A stretch of DNA of 64,000 nucleotides from the NCBI GenBank assembly GCA_902805475.1, contig CADCSX010000011.1:1366001-1430000 (forward strand), in the 5' to 3' direction. The position numbers and the translations under genes are program-made. Source of the DNA: Entonaema liquescens (lineage: Eukaryota; Ascomycota; Sordariomycetes; Xylariales; Xylariaceae). Positions 1 to 13,770 of the stretch are shown here, piece by piece (the first letter of the stretch is position 1; the number at the start of each line of letters is the position of its first letter). Under the pieces are notes generated by a model that ran no database searches, was not told where the DNA came from, and saw only the letters and a program-made list of their open reading frames with translations.

Positions 1-827
1 TCTCATTGTTGCTATCGAGGAATCGAATCTCTTGTTCAAAGGGAGGCTCAAGTTTCTTTGCAAACAACATCAGTGTAAAAGCTCTAACTACTCTAATAAG
101 GTCTTAAACTATGTCTAATAATTCACCTCCTATCCGAAACCTGGGGATGCTTCCCGGGGGTATACTGGCACCAGACGGAGGAATATAAAATCTAATTCGA
201 AGGTCCTTGGATGACCCATGCGTCTCGAGTTGATGATGCAGTGTTGCCGCACACCCTGTTGCACATCATCCGCATGTAACCCATAAATTTCGATCAGATG
301 TTGAGGATCTTCACAAACATCAACCAGCCACGATTCGCAAGTTAAAATAGAATCGTCTAGACGATATGTAGTAGTCAAAGTTGCGGCTCATCCAGCGATC
401 TTAGTAGGTAAGGGAAAGACAATATTAATATTGATTTGTTCCTCACACTGGAGAAACACGCCGCGATCCTTCTCAACTTAGGCCTCCCCCTAAGGGTTTA
501 CCTCTTGCCTATTACTAACACACCTCTTATGTTAATCATGAGAATGTCTATCTAGGTATATAATTATTTAGGTTGATGACGCGAGACACTGACTCGGGTA
601 GGGCGCAATAATCTCACACGACCTTCCGACCTATAGTGCCCCGACACTGATGGCGCTATCGTGCTCTCTGTGCCCGGTCTTACCAAGATCATCCAGAACT
701 ACGCCGCCGGTGCTCCTCTGTTAGCTTCTCACAATCGCGACGAGAAATGCAGTAGTCGCTGCCACCGCAGAGCGGCAAGCTGGAAGGCAAGCGGAGCGGA
801 GATTGGCATGCCGGAGGGGGTGGGAAT

Positions 828-850
828 GTCATCAGTCATCAGTCATCAGC
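828..850. repeat. Short tandem repeat (GTCATCA)n
   Basis: Three consecutive GTCATCA units, the last diverging to GCCATGA. A simple sequence repeat in non-coding sequence. Confidence 0.8.
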
Positions 851-3800
851 CATGAGCGGCAGTGGGAATGGTTAATGGCTCTCGGAAGATGACTCGATGC
901 GACACCATCCCGAAAACTCGGTACCTTGTACGGAGAGTACTGCATTAGGCGTAAGACCTCAGGTATGCAACCGGCTAAGACATTGCACTCCCTATGTTTC
1001 TTGTCGAAGCAAGAATAAGACCGCGCGGGTAAATTACAAGCATGCCGTGGTATCCCGGTGACGATATTCTGATGTCACCCAGGTAGTGCTGAGCTATATT
1101 ACCGTAACTCCCGCTTCCCGCATCAGCACCGTTCCAGACTCTCGATGCTGGGCGATCCTTCATTGCGACTTCTCCCGGCGCCGTGGTTCACGCTCTTCGA
1201 CTATCAGGCGAGACACTAGACTCAGAGTGCCATCCGGATGTGAAGAAGCGACCAATTGGTATTTATGCTACGTCTTAGTGGCGCAGAAGAGTAACACTGA
1301 TCGAATTGCCACAGCGCTTACAGACAGCATATTCAATGTGACAGTTTACACCCAGAGCCGCTTCGCCGAAAGCCTTAGGTAACTCAATCATGTTTCTGGT
1401 ATCAATATAGCTAGTAGAGTACTGTCCCTAAATTCATTGGCTCTTAATGATTATCTGCCGCGTAGTCTAGAAGGATACGCCCTCTAAGAAAGTTATAGCC
1501 GTCAATGATGTCCATCTCATATTCTCTATCCCTCTAATTCTCGTATAGATGTCTATCGAAATCATAAACGTTAATCAACTCTGGTATAGCTACCTATGCA
1601 CAATCCTGAATCTTCGCTTGATATCACAATACAGATCACAGTGATTAGGTAGGTCATGTATATATGACCACCTGGTCAAAAGTTCCTGCGGATAAAAATT
1701 CGGCCAAAGACAGATCCCGATCACATCGATCACATAAAAGTTCTGGAGTTGTAGATCGTATTTCTTGCGAATAGCATTTCTAGAATATTAGTGATTTCCT
1801 TTTTAGGACTGTTTTTAACTACGGTCCGAGTTTCAATCCCACCACCGGGCACTTTCATAATGAACGGGAGCATTACATCGTTGGGCTTGGTACGCAGCAG
1901 GCTACATAGCCTACTCTCATGTACGTGTATTATGTAGCTATGATCGTTCATTACTACGCGACCTTGAAGACACACACAAGATAGTATGGAGCCAAGTGAA
2001 GCATGGCAAGGGTAGGAAAACGCAGATCGGCCTTCTCCAATTTCTCGTCAATCCTACGAAGCCACGCTGCGTACAAGGAGCTTTGAACCCCAACCTCTCG
2101 AGAATATGGAGTGGCTTAATAAGTGGAACGATGATTTGCTTGGACCCTAGTATTTACTTTTTTTTTCTTGGTCCCAGAGCAGTCCTGGTAAAGCCTGGGG
2201 CAGGCAAAAGATCGCGCCGAACCGCACAAAAAGGAAAAGTCGTTTACTACCCGCGGGGGGCCGTTAATGATCAATCTGGATGCCTCGTGGGAAAAACAGA
2301 TTGGCGCCTTTCCATTTCTTGATCGGGGGGAGAAGCTATCAGTTCTCTAAACTGACGACATCTCATCTGAATCCTTCTCCTGTCGATATATACCAATAGT
2401 AGTAGCCATAGTTGAAGGTGAAATAGGGGGGTGGATATCAAGCTACACATTCTGAAGAGCTTGGAACCATAACCAGCATCCAGCAACCAGCCCAACAGCA
2501 TAACATACCTTCTCTACATACTTAGCAATCTCTCATCTCGATAAACCCGAATTAAACGCCCGTCCCTGAATGGTCCGCATGTAATGGTACCTTTTTTCCG
2601 ACACTACCACTGCGGATTTCTCCTTCTACTTCGTTCGCTCCAGGGTCTGGTGCTCTATCCCTCGCCCATTGAATGGATAGAGCCAACTCAGGACGTATCA
2701 TTATCCCCGCTTTTTCCATCTCAACGTTACGGCCCTAATGTTGAAGCTCCATAACGGGGCACATGGTGCAATCGCGTTATTAGAGACTAGCGAGGATGTT
2801 CGCGTTTCTTTGAGCGGACCCCTACGAGATGACCTCCCAGATGACCTCCTCTAGGCCTTCCATTCACTTAGCGAGTTTGGGAGTAAACAGTCCTACAATG
2901 CCTACAATGTAGGACCCTACATATTGTGTTGGAAGAGTCATTCCATGGGTGTAAAGACAAAGATGCCAGGCATCCACCTCGAAATGACTAAAGTAAAATG
3001 AATGAATGACATTCGGTGCATTTCCGAGGACAATTAGAGTCTGTGCAAGACATACATAAAAAATGCCTGGGTGCTGGGTGCATCGGTATAATATTAAGTC
3101 AGGCTGGCTGGCTGGTACGCTATAAGAGATGAACCAATCATTACGACTCCGGCTTTAAAAGCGATACTCTCCGATGGCGCCTTTGTTGATGCTTATCTGG
3201 TTACGTTGACGATTGTTTTTTTATTCTTCACTGTCTTAGGGTTTACCATGTCCATTTTTCGAAGAATGGAATTCGGTTCTAAAGATAGTCGTTGACGGCA
3301 TTTGAGTTGAAAGACAACCCAAGACTCTTACATACCTTACCTATCTGGATAATAAGTTGCTAATGTACGGACTTAATAAAGATGAAAACGTCGAGAACCA
3401 TCCACTACCAGCGTACTGGATTGGATTCCCGATATGGTCAACTCCAAAATGGTCGAACGGCCTTCATTTCATTGGAACGGAGGCAAGATGTGACTTTGGA
3501 CCCCTGCTCGCCCCTCATGCATGGGGGAGTGTGCCCGCATTGCTCCTACAAGAGAACCATCCATCAGATCCGTGAGGCGCTGCACTGTGCGAGTCTCAGA
3601 AGCGATGAGGGTGGAGATATTGCCAGGTGGCAGAGTAAAGAGTATGTACACTTACGACACGGGATACAGCTGTGTGAGAGCTATTCTTAAGTATGTACTG
3701 TATCAGAACTGGTAGACCATTCCACGCGGCGTTAACGACGAAACCCCATTAGGATTCTTCGGCGACAACATCTAGATCCTCACGAAACCAGCTTTCTACC

Positions 3801-3930
3801 TACGAATTACCTAAGCCCAGAAGGACAGTTCCGTAAGGCTTTAAGGCTTAGGGCTTAGTGTAAGACGTCTCTAATCAGAATAGTGGCCTGCTTTTGGTTA
3901 CGCGGAGTAGCACAACGACAAGAACAATAA

Positions 3931-3979
3931 ACCATACGTAGACCATAGACCATACAGAGACCATATATAGACCATACGC
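3931..3979. repeat. Imperfect tandem repeat of ACCATA units
   Basis: Five ACCATA cores separated by short variable spacers (CGTAG, G, CAGAG, TATAG). Imperfect minisatellite in non-coding sequence, not linked to any gene. Confidence 0.75.
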
Positions 3980-6900
3980 ATTGCTTCTTTCCACTTCTTT
4001 TAGGCATACCATACCTCTCTATAATAGTACGTGTGCTAAGACAGCGTGTTGTGTGCTGCTTTTTCCCGCCCCGTAAGCACTAGGAGCCTGTCAAAATTAC
4101 GGTTCGGCTGTCAACTTCGCTGTCAGGGTCCCCTACTTTGTATTGTCAGTTATGTAGAAGCGGTCAGCGGGCTCCAGCTTTGCTGACTGTCTTCACCACT
4201 CATATCCGACGACAAGAGTCATTACTATGTAGACCATGTGAACGTGCAGCAATATATAGTAATGAAACCCATGCTTTTTTGCTCTTTGCCCAGCTAGATA
4301 ACCTAGCTACCAAGCTACTTATCTTCATACGTATTGCATAGCATGCATGCTAATCACCAAAGCGGGCTGTCGGTCGGACTGCTGTGCCGCTGACGCAGAT
4401 GTAAAACTAGCAGGCTTATGGGAAAATCCTGGAGGCGCCGGGCTCATTATGGCTCATATGGGTGGAATTACGCCCACATAGATGACAGATTCAATGAACA
4501 TTCGTAATCGGGCGCTATTCAGGGGGCCTTGCGCGTGGCGTGTCTGGCGTCAGTGGGATGGAATACCTGCAGAGTTATGTTTAATGCGGTACGACATGCA
4601 TCAAGTTAGGGTCCTGGCAGCTTTAAGCCTGGTAGGCTGCTTGCTCTAGTGACTAGGTATGTATTGTGTATTGTACAATAATTACTTCTTATTTCTTCTA
4701 CTCTATCCCTGACTCGCACTGTCAAGAACCAGCATTTTATCCAAGTATATTTCTACGAATTGTGACCCAGTGTCATTATTTACCAACTCATCCGGGAATT
4801 GATATACCTATCACGAACGATCTTAAAAGCTTATTTTCACTTGTATCCTACGTTCCAAATCCCGAAGGCATTGCTTAAGGGTTATTGGTGTATCCTTGCT
4901 TACTAGGAAAAATTCATAGCCACTAATCATACCAATAAGTATCCGACAGTCGCCGATTACTAGCTCCAATATGCAACAATGAGATGTATCTCGAACCGAA
5001 CTACTTGGCCCTCGGGACATTTAACAGAATCAACCCCAACCGGTTGTAGCCACCCTTTCTCAACGGCGGCGAAACCGATGCAAACTGAGAGCCTATGACT
5101 ACGCGCCAGTTCTTCATGATTACTTGGTGTATCGACAAATAAATCATTTCAGTAGTACGGGAAAACCGGATATCCGGGATGAGGTGGCCAGATATTCTGT
5201 AAGAATAGCGTTGCGCGTCACGTTGGGTTAATGATAGCTCAACTTGGCAATAAGTCAGTCGAGTCGGGAGACCTGACCGGACAAATAGAAAACTAAATAG
5301 AAGTTTATCCTATTATAATAACGTTCCAACCAAATCCTACCAATATGGGATGTCTCAACATGACTTTGGAGTTACCAAGCGGCTCAAAATCGACCCTGCC
5401 TAAGGTACACAGGAGAGAGTTACACATCCTCATGGGCAACGGTGTAGTAGTCTTTTTTTTTATCATATCTCACTACGATATCGTAAAATATGAATATTAA
5501 GTATCCATACCGTCGTCAGCAATGGAAAGGCATCTCCGTAAAATGAAGAGCGGCACTCGTGAAGGCTTTTCGGTATCAGTATGGGATGTGATCCATATTC
5601 TTCATACCGCCATTCCAACGTCTACCAGTTAAACAGGCAAATGTATACACAACATATATACATTGACCGCGTACTGTTTCGCCACCACATTTTAAAGAAA
5701 CACATGTCGAAAATATGAACATCACCTAGTCTTTGATGTCATTACAAATATGTTATTTATTTCTTAACTTCTGACCTGCTTCGACTATTACGTAGAGAAG
5801 TACCCCGCAACGATCGTTTAACTTCAAGTATGCGTACTTTGAGGACAATGAGAATATCATACAATTGTCCTGGTAGGTTTTTTTTCCCTGTTCATATCAA
5901 TGTCCTCCCGAAGTCAATACCTACTGTGGCGTGTAAGAGTCATCTAACTAATATGTCAAATGATTTGTTGCTATCACTGTTCCGAGTATGTACATTCAAA
6001 AACGCAACAGAAGACAATAACATTACCTTACGCCTCAATAATATGAACTAGTAGTCTTTGTTTGATCCATGTACGGCACTTCACGCTGAACTTAACACAT
6101 ACTCAAAAAAATATTTCGTATATTTTAATAATAACAACTTGTTTTCTTTTGCCCGTCATTGTTCATTGCTTAAGGTTTCCGCTAGTTTCCGCTTCACAAA
6201 GTCGAACGGCAGCAACATGACCTAAGTACCTAATTAAACAGTTATTTATGTGGAATGAATCTTCAAAATCGAATATGTACTATTGTGGTTATCATCGAAA
6301 GCCTTGTACTTCACCTATAGGCATCCTCTCGTAAGCAGAAGGCGTACGATATTATATTAACCAATGATGATGATTCCCTTTAATACTGAATAGTGCGCCC
6401 CGAAATCTTGAAATTGCGTAAGTTAGTTTCTAAGGAACGGAGGTTGCATCCATGTATCATCCGTATGGATTTTAAAACAGCCATTAAGCTATTGAAAGTA
6501 ATTCACTTATACCTTTTGCAAAGCGAAAGTTGAGTTGAAGCTTTCGGAGCTTCACATAAAACTATAAAACTAGAGACAAATCGTCGAATGAGATGTCAAG
6601 CACAGTGCCGAATTCGGAAAGTACCTTATTTAGCTTTGCGATCCCGAGTTTGGCAGGTGGCAGGTAGCAACTTGCCTAGGTGGGGGAAGAAGGAGCGCTA
6701 TCATTAATAATAAGACCGCGCGTAGCGTGTTCGGTACGTACAGTTGTTAGAGAGGGCCTAGAGAGCCCCATTATGGCCCACATCAGCTGGTGGACCCAAG
6801 CGTTCTGCGGAAATTTCTGCACCGTTATTTTAGGAGCTATCAGCCTGCATGCGTTCCCCCCTTCGGTAAGCCATGTCACTTATTTGACCATTTGATTGGT

Positions 6901-7102
6901 CAGATGCCTCATCCTTTACCTCAGTAAAATACTTTGGTCCAAACTCACAAAAGCCTGGTCTCCACTCTCCATCCATTACTCGACCGCGCCAGTCTGATTG
7001 CTCCAGCAGCCAGTGCATCCAGTGCATCCAGTACAAGCCCAGTGAGATACCTAGTACCAGGTCACACCGATAGCTTCAGCACCAAGCATTACACTATATC
7101 TT

Positions 7103-7151
7103 ACGTACCTAACCTACCTACATTACATTAGGTACATACCTAGGTACATAC
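7103..7151. repeat. Cluster of TACCTA/GGTACATA motifs
   Basis: Alternating ACGTACCTAACCTACCTA and GGTACATACCTAGGTACATA motifs. The same vocabulary recurs at 16186-16210, 20652-20675, 21399-21415, 25985-26050 and elsewhere, always between genes. Such CCTAGGTA-rich stretches are common intergenic features in many Sordariomycetes; no function is assigned. Confidence 0.6.
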
Positions 7152-7599
7152 TTTTACATACCTTTCACCCCGTGGGGTATGCAGACAAGCGAAGCAAGCA
7201 GCCGCGTACCCAGGTAAGGGTAACTGTTCATCCTAGGTTTCCTCTGGGCGTACCGGGCGGGCCAGTCCTTACACACTATAGCATTATTACATGTATCAAC
7301 CCACCCGAGGCAGCGAGGGTTGTTGCTACTTTATTAGAAAGTCAAGTGGTATCGCCAGCACTAGCTCTGCACTAAAGCACAGAGGTAGCTTAGTTCGGTC
7401 ATGAGCCAGGTAAGTGATTGGTCTGATTAGAGAGGCACCTCCACGATTAGATAGAGCTAGCAGGGCCCCTCTAGCAATTGGGCTGGGGGTGAGAGCAGGG
7501 GAACGAGGGGGAAAGCACCAACGCTTCCTACTGCTGGTGCATGCTGGTACAGTCCGGTGCTATGAACTTGTATGATCAGAGTAAAAAGAGTGGAAAATC

Positions 7600-8523
7600 A
7601 CGACCCGCCACCTAGTGGCCCATGCCCCCGCAGCTTCTGTCTTTTTTTCTTTTTAAACAGTGCGGCCTTGACCACGCAAAAGCCCGTGTGCTACCACCTC
7701 GCTATCCTCTTTTCAATCATCCCGCATTCACCTTTCCTGATCAATCAATCAGACCAAGCTTGATACTGGCAACGTTTTGATCTTTTCTCACAGGGGAAGT
7801 TTAACTCCAAAAACGTACCGTTTGACAATCGCCGAGCCTCCCTTTTCAGAATCCCCTTGACTTTATTTGCATCAGCCCGCAAAGCATCGACCGTCATTCA
7901 GTTGGTTGTCAATCACTCATTTTTTTATTTTTTTCGAGGTTCGCACCCGCTTCTCCCAATTGAGATTATATTATTTTTTAAAAACCACCTTTTTAAAAAA
8001 TTGTTTGTTTTGGGCAATTGACTAACATTCTTCCACCTACCCTTCCAGGCAAACATACCAAAAAACTTGACCGAACTTATTGAACCGTATACCTCTCTCT
8101 CAAGTTACCACCCGACCGGTGTACCGAGAGACAACCCCCAAAAAAATAAAAAATAAAAACAACCAACCCGAAGCCAAACAAAGCCGCACGGCCAATCTTT
8201 TACTTTTTTTTTACCCTATTTCCCTTTTGACACATTTTTTATATTTTTTTTTATTTCCCTAAGCAGGAAGTAGTAATTTATAATTTCTACGCTTGTTCTT
8301 CGGCCCTCGCCTCCCAACTTTGATCCGCCCGGTGGCCGCGCACCAGACTCGATACAGCAGGCGCCCCAACCAGGTTTCTGCGACAGAATTACAGCCTACT
8401 ACAACCCAGAGCCTCTCCGCTCAACGCCAGATCAAGTATAGGTCGTCGGCACCACGACCAAAACAGTATCTCCACCATTTTTGCCTTTTTCGTTCGTGAT
8501 ACAATCGTCGTACCTCGAAAAAA
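7600..8523 (+). promoter_or_regulatory. Probable promoter and 5' leader of mcm1
   Basis: About 900 bases upstream of the mcm1 ATG, rich in pyrimidine tracts on the + strand: T runs around 7640-7650, 7918-7935, 8203-8212 and 8235-8255, with A-rich patches at 8040-8160. Long CT-rich leaders are typical of fungal housekeeping and regulatory genes. No clear TATA box was identified and the transcription start cannot be placed from sequence alone. Confidence 0.45.
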
Positions 8524-9392
8524 ATGGCCGACATCACAGACCAACACGATCAAACCTCTCCCACCGAACTCGACGATTCCCACGTCGGCAATGGCAATGC
8601 TGGTCCTGCAGAAAACCGTGGCATCAAGCGCCAACGCGCTAGCATCGCGGACGACGATGACGATGACGATGAGAAGGGAAAGCAGGAACGTCGCAAAATT
8701 GAGATAAAGTTCATTAGCGACAAGTCGCGTCGCCACATCACCTTCTCTAAGCGCAAGGCTGGGATTATGAAGAAGGTATGTCAATGCATCAGCTTCTATT
8801 ATTCTCGTAGTATTCTAGCTAGCCGATCGTCGCGTTCAACGCGTTACTCGATTTGAAATCGGGTTGAAATTGAGTTTCTAACCGTGTCAACGTTCATACT
8901 AATGTTGTATTTCCCAATTAGGCATATGAGCTTTCCGTTCTGACGGGCACTCAAGTTCTACTGCTTGTCGTGTCGGAGACTGGGCTTGTATACACATTTA
9001 CCACCCCAAGCTCCAACCGCTGGTAACCAAGGCCGAGGGAAAGAATCTCATTCAGGTATGTTTATCGCGACTCAGATCTGCCGGGCTCAAGTCCAGGACT
9101 GACCAATTATGTTTAGGCCTGCTTGAATGCGCCGGAGCCTAGCCAAGGCAACGAAAACGGTGTCGACGATTCCAATCAGGTCGAATCGCCTGAGGAGCCG
9201 CCCAATTCTCACATGCCCCCTCAGACGAGCCGACCGGGGATGCCTTCTCACATGCCCCCAAACTACGTGCCCAACGTACCTATGGATCCTCAACAAGCTA
9301 TGGCGTATCAAAGTTACATGCAGCATCAGCAGCGCGGGCAGTTTGGACTACCACAGTCCGGTATGCCACAGCACACTTCTCATCAATCGTGA
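8524..9392 (+). CDS. mcm1: MCM1-type MADS-box transcription factor (one-base frameshift)
   Basis: SRF/MCM1-class MADS-box regulator, a nuclear DNA-binding dimer that controls mating, development and metabolism in fungi. Exons: 8524-8775, 8922-9055, 9117-9392; both introns have GTATG donors and TTAG acceptors and fall at codon boundaries. Exon 1 has an acidic run of seven Asp, then the start of the MADS box (ERRKIEIKFISDKSRRHITF, SKRKAGIMKK); exon 2 continues AYELSVLTGTQVLLLVVSET. The tail is rich in Pro, Met and Gln. Exon 2 is 134 nt although both flanking introns are phase 0, so it should be 135. The frame breaks at the CCCCAA run (9004-9009), giving a premature TAA; restoring one base yields the family-typical KLQPLVTKAEGKNLIQ. 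Corrected length is 220 residues. Identity is certain; the break is probably a consensus error. Confidence 0.93.
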
Positions 9393-12300
9393 CGGTCGCC
9401 TTAGTGGCGGCAGCATTGCCTTGCACCTGATACCCCGAATTTAATGCATTCACGAGGTTCTCTTTTTTTATTCGAGGCATTCTGAACACACCTATAATTG
9501 CAAGGCTTCGGTGGTCCGGCGTTGTTGGGTCATCGTGACTTATTTTTCCTTTTTGTTCTGCACAATGCGACCATATTATTTCCGTCCCGATTTCGACCGT
9601 CTTTCGTATTATATCACTTGTCGCTGACCAAACTTGCGATTGGTGATTCTGGGCTTCGACCCGAGTTTTCAGTATCCATTAATTCTTGCTTCATATTCCA
9701 CGGAATGAACTGAGGTCCAGCTTTGCTAAGCTTAGGGACTTGGTTCCTCACCCTCTCCCGATCTTCGATTTTCCAAATGGTAGTAAATTTCGAAAGAACG
9801 ACTGCAGCCCATATACCATCCTTAAATAGCCATTAGAAGATCTATCTCGGCCACCACTCTAAGACGGTCTGCACTACATTCGACACCTACTCGCCACTAA
9901 ATACTTAAATGGGTGGCCTCTGTCGACATGTACTGCAACGGTTTACATTGGTTCTACCGGTTACCTCTTCTACGACCGCGCGCATTTGAGGTCGTTTTCC
10001 TATTGCACCTGCCTAGGCATTAGGAGTTTGGGAGATGGGTAATCACTTTAAGATAATATACGATGGGATCAAGAGTTGTCGAAAGGATCTCAATGGATAC
10101 TTCGTCTTCTAAGTCTACGTGGCCATTACTAATTCTCGAACTGGATCGACCGTCCTTATGTTTGACAAGGAAACGGTGACAATGATTTACGAATCATGGC
10201 TGACGAATATATGAATGAAACCGATCGATCGGAACCGACTTTGCTGTTAATCGACCGTTGAGGCCGGCATTTCAGTAAATCAGAACTATGCTGCTCCCTA
10301 CGGTTCACTCAACAAAATAAATAAAAAAGTCCTTGACGACCAGAAACTCTTCGTGGGAGGGGTGGCAATAATTTTTCTCTTAACGCAGTTATAAGTTTCC
10401 GTCCTCATCTTGAGTACTTGATCGAGGATGGGATTCACGTTTCTGGCGTTCTCGCAGCCCCTATATCAGCATAGTTTTGGGCACGTGTCTCGGGTTTCAA
10501 TCCGATCGTTTCTATCTGAAGTCATTTTCTCCAGGCATTGGGCCGTGATGGGCTGGATGAAAGGTGAGACGCTCTACGCCGTCGTAGGAGGAGGCGTGTT
10601 TGTATGATAGGAATCATCCCACCGGCAGGCATTGTCCTCCCGTAGATCCCCAAGATCTTGGCGTCTGGCAATTGGCATTTCAGTTGAGAATTGCTCCATC
10701 TTCAAGTTACAATTCCTAATGCCCTTTTACGTGTGAATTCTGACGATTATTATGCGTGATTTATCTAGTAATGGACCGCTAGGGTGCATTATATAATAAC
10801 TCCTGTCTATTCTGCAAGCTAGTCAATCTAGTGCTAAGCCTAATCTCCAGTTAATCATTCCTAGTAGATGCTGTAAAGGAGCTAGTTTGTAGGTATGTGG
10901 TTTGTAATGCACGTTCTTTAACTGGAAGTGTCACCAGTACGCCTTTGGAGGACAGGATGCGCCATACACGTTCTACGTCTAACATACCACGCTCGGAAGC
11001 AATTGGGTTTAAATATACCGATCTTCCGCATGGATGTCTGTGTTCATGACCGGTGGCGTATTTGTGCATCGAACCACCACGTGTGCGATTTGTTGTTTTT
11101 TTGACTGAGGGGAACTTCTGGATGGTCGTTTACCTACAGTTTTATTGGGATCATGTTTTCATATATAGGTAGTGTCTCTTCGGGTTAGATTGTATACCTG
11201 TGCTCTGCTTTGCTCGAGTGATAGCGTGAATGGGTGGATGGGATCCGTGTGGTGGTGGTGGTGGTGGTGATGGTGGGTGGATGGGTGGGTTGGTGTATTG
11301 TAGATGAGTTTATAAGGGAGTCGTACGAGTCTGTGTTGGTGTTACGAGTAGCTAGATTTTTCATTGGGCTGTGTAGACGGTATGGCAAGTGATAGGTTGC
11401 CCCTAATAGGGGACGAGAGGTTTTGTCGTAGTCCTATGGGTATGATGAACTGCCTCTTGGTTTTAGGAGTCTTGACTTGAGGCTCGATTTATTTTGGCGG
11501 GCCCCTTTTCTAGAGCGGCTCACCACGCATCACGTAGCTTTGGTTTCCAGGACGGCTAAAGCGCCTAATATCTTCTTATAGAGCTTTGAGTTCTCGATGT
11601 TCGTTATATAAGTCATATATGATAAAGTGCTTCAGGCGGTTGTCGTCACTTTTGGTCTGTTCTGGTTGGATTTGTGCGGGCCGTTGGCTAAACGTAAAAC
11701 CAAGCACTACTTGTTGAGAGTTCATGCGAAGCGTGAACAATATTTCGATGTCGACTTGTTAGAATTAAAATGATGAATATGAAGATACGACCGTAGCATG
11801 CTCAGTAGCTTTCAAGGAAAATGGATCGTTCCAGCTGTTAGTCTTTTGACCCTTACAAGGAGAGCCCATTATTTAGTACTATTATTGGCTAGAGGTCGAC
11901 GGTTACCATCGTCTAAGCCCCTTTTATTTAGGGCATCTTATTCAATTTCCAATGACCTTTAGCAATAGGAGAATAGGAGGATTACTTTGTCATAGCTCTA
12001 GCTTGACGCGATAGACTCCTCCTCATGCCCCTAGTTGAGGTCATTCTTTCAGAATCTATCATCATCTTACCTTAGGTTTACTCCTATGTTGATCGGGATA
12101 CAATCTAGGGTTAACTCGTTTATGAAGTTTAAGTATTATGCTATAGCAATAATCCTGCCAGACTGTCTATGAGGAACTTAAGTCGCATATCAAAGAATAG
12201 CATTACAATCTATAAGGTAGTGCGAAAGACGCCCAGGAGAAAGAGAATAATGGCGGGAAATCCCAACTCGTATCATGAATCCCTCGAGAGGTTCAACTCT

Positions 12301-13770
12301 GCTTCAGTTTTATTCCCGTTATCTTATGATCGCCTCATGATCTGTGGTGGCTTGGTTTGTGCATATTACCAGGCCCTTCTTAACATCTTATTTTGATAAT
12401 CTTGCGTAGACAGGAGAGGCCTATGATGCTCCTGTTCCCACTAGAGAGAGCCGCCGTACTAGTAATTCAGGAACGTTCTATTCATTTAACTACCTATCGT
12501 ATTATTCTGCCCGTTGTTTGGATATGAGACGGAGGGGTGGAAAGCTGCGTTTGGTAATGCAGACTTGTCTTATAAGTATAAGTATAGCTGTCAGGTATAT
12601 TTTTATGCGATGTAGAGTGTTGACGGCACACATCTTTTGAATGGATTTCGAGTAACACTGTAATCAAAGATGTACTCGAAGTTACATTTTCTATGTACGG
12701 GACATTTGGCTCTAATAAATGGTAACTAAAAAAGGGAATTCGAACAGACGGACCATGGGCAAATACCTAGAACCTTTAGCCCTATCTTATTGTCTATCTA
12801 GTAGGGGGAATTCTTCTATATCGGGTACGAGATTAAGGATCTGCCTAGGCTATTCCCCAGCAGCTGGGTTGAACGCACCCAGAGTGCCATATAAAGTTAT
12901 AATATATTATTTTATACTATTACGAGCTAGGTCTGAGACTCTACTGCCCGTAACTACTACTGGAGTGTCTTGATTATGTTGCTCGCTAAGAAAGTTGTAA
13001 TCCCTATTTCAAACTCTATGGCTTTGTGCTTGTAATCGCATAGAGGTACCAAGTCACATATATCCGCGAAGTCAAAAAGTGAGGACCAAGCTCGTTACCG
13101 ATCTAGAACGAAGTTTATCTTACCATTTTAGGGATGGTAAGGTTGGCGATGGAACGTAGAGTGACATGCAGTGAACTTCAAGCACGTGAAGCGGGAATCT
13201 GAGTCTGGACCCGAGCCCAGATCTCTGGACCTAGAACTGGCCCGACCGGTAGCAAGGGTCCCGAAACAGGTCAAGCGGAGCTGGTTATTCGTGGAAAATA
13301 CGTGGGGTGAGCGACAAGGAATTTTCCTTATTGGATGAGCGGATTTGAGAAGGTTTCTTTACCACCACTAGGGATACTCTCTATGTAGGGAGCGTGGTGG
13401 TTTATTAGAGGCCCAGTTTGAGGAATAGTTAGTCTTGAATATATTGATAAGCTTCTTGCGAATTGAATGCAGCTTTCGAATCTCTAAATTACCTCGTTTG
13501 AGTAGCAAGTGCTTCAGCTTGCATACCTGCTAAGTGCCTCCCCCTTAACGCCATGCTCAAATCGCAATGATGGTAATAAAGTGCCCCTCCCATTTCCTTA
13601 TAGGCTGATATCAACTAGCCTAGAACCGAATGCATACCATTCCTTGTAAACTTCGCAAAACCGCCGGACTCATGCTCGTGTCGTCGTATCGTAAATTGAA
13701 AAATTAATGTGCGCCATCTTGGCGGTTTGAAAACCGGCAATGCTTCCTTTTCCTTCTGTGGTGATGCGCT
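9393..13770. other. Intergenic stretch, no gene recognised
   Basis: This 4.4 kb between mcm1 and the copper transporter begins with a likely mcm1 3' UTR (T-rich patches at 9460-9600). Open frames are short and unmatched. A GGT/GGTGG simple repeat lies at 11250-11295 and a short inverted repeat (ACCACCAC...GTGGTGGT) at about 13362-13402. Nothing else could be supported. Confidence 0.6.
11250..11295. repeat. (GGT)n / GGTGGAT simple repeat
   Basis: Seven GGT units followed by degenerate TGGTGGGTGGATGGGTGGGT. Microsatellite-like; the Thr-rich open frame on the opposite strand is a by-product of the repeat. Confidence 0.85.

Larger units (their letters stand above)
1..7600. other. Gene-free left flank
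   Basis: No gene can be supported in this 7.6 kb. Open frames on both strands are short (at most about 100 codons), overlap one another in conflicting frames and show no family motif. A roughly 90-base island near 661-750 has fungal-looking codons on the + strand (reading VPGLTKIIQNYAAGAP) but no continuation on either side, so at most it is a gene scrap. Otherwise I see short tandem repeats (828-850, 3931-3979), a pocket of TACCTA/GGTACC motifs at 7103-7151 and AT-richer sequence at about 5.4-6.6 kb. No transposase or reverse-transcriptase motif was recognised. Confidence 0.6.

Noticed and set aside
11185..11388. 67-codon Thr-rich minus-strand frame
   Set aside because: Produced by the GGT simple repeat.
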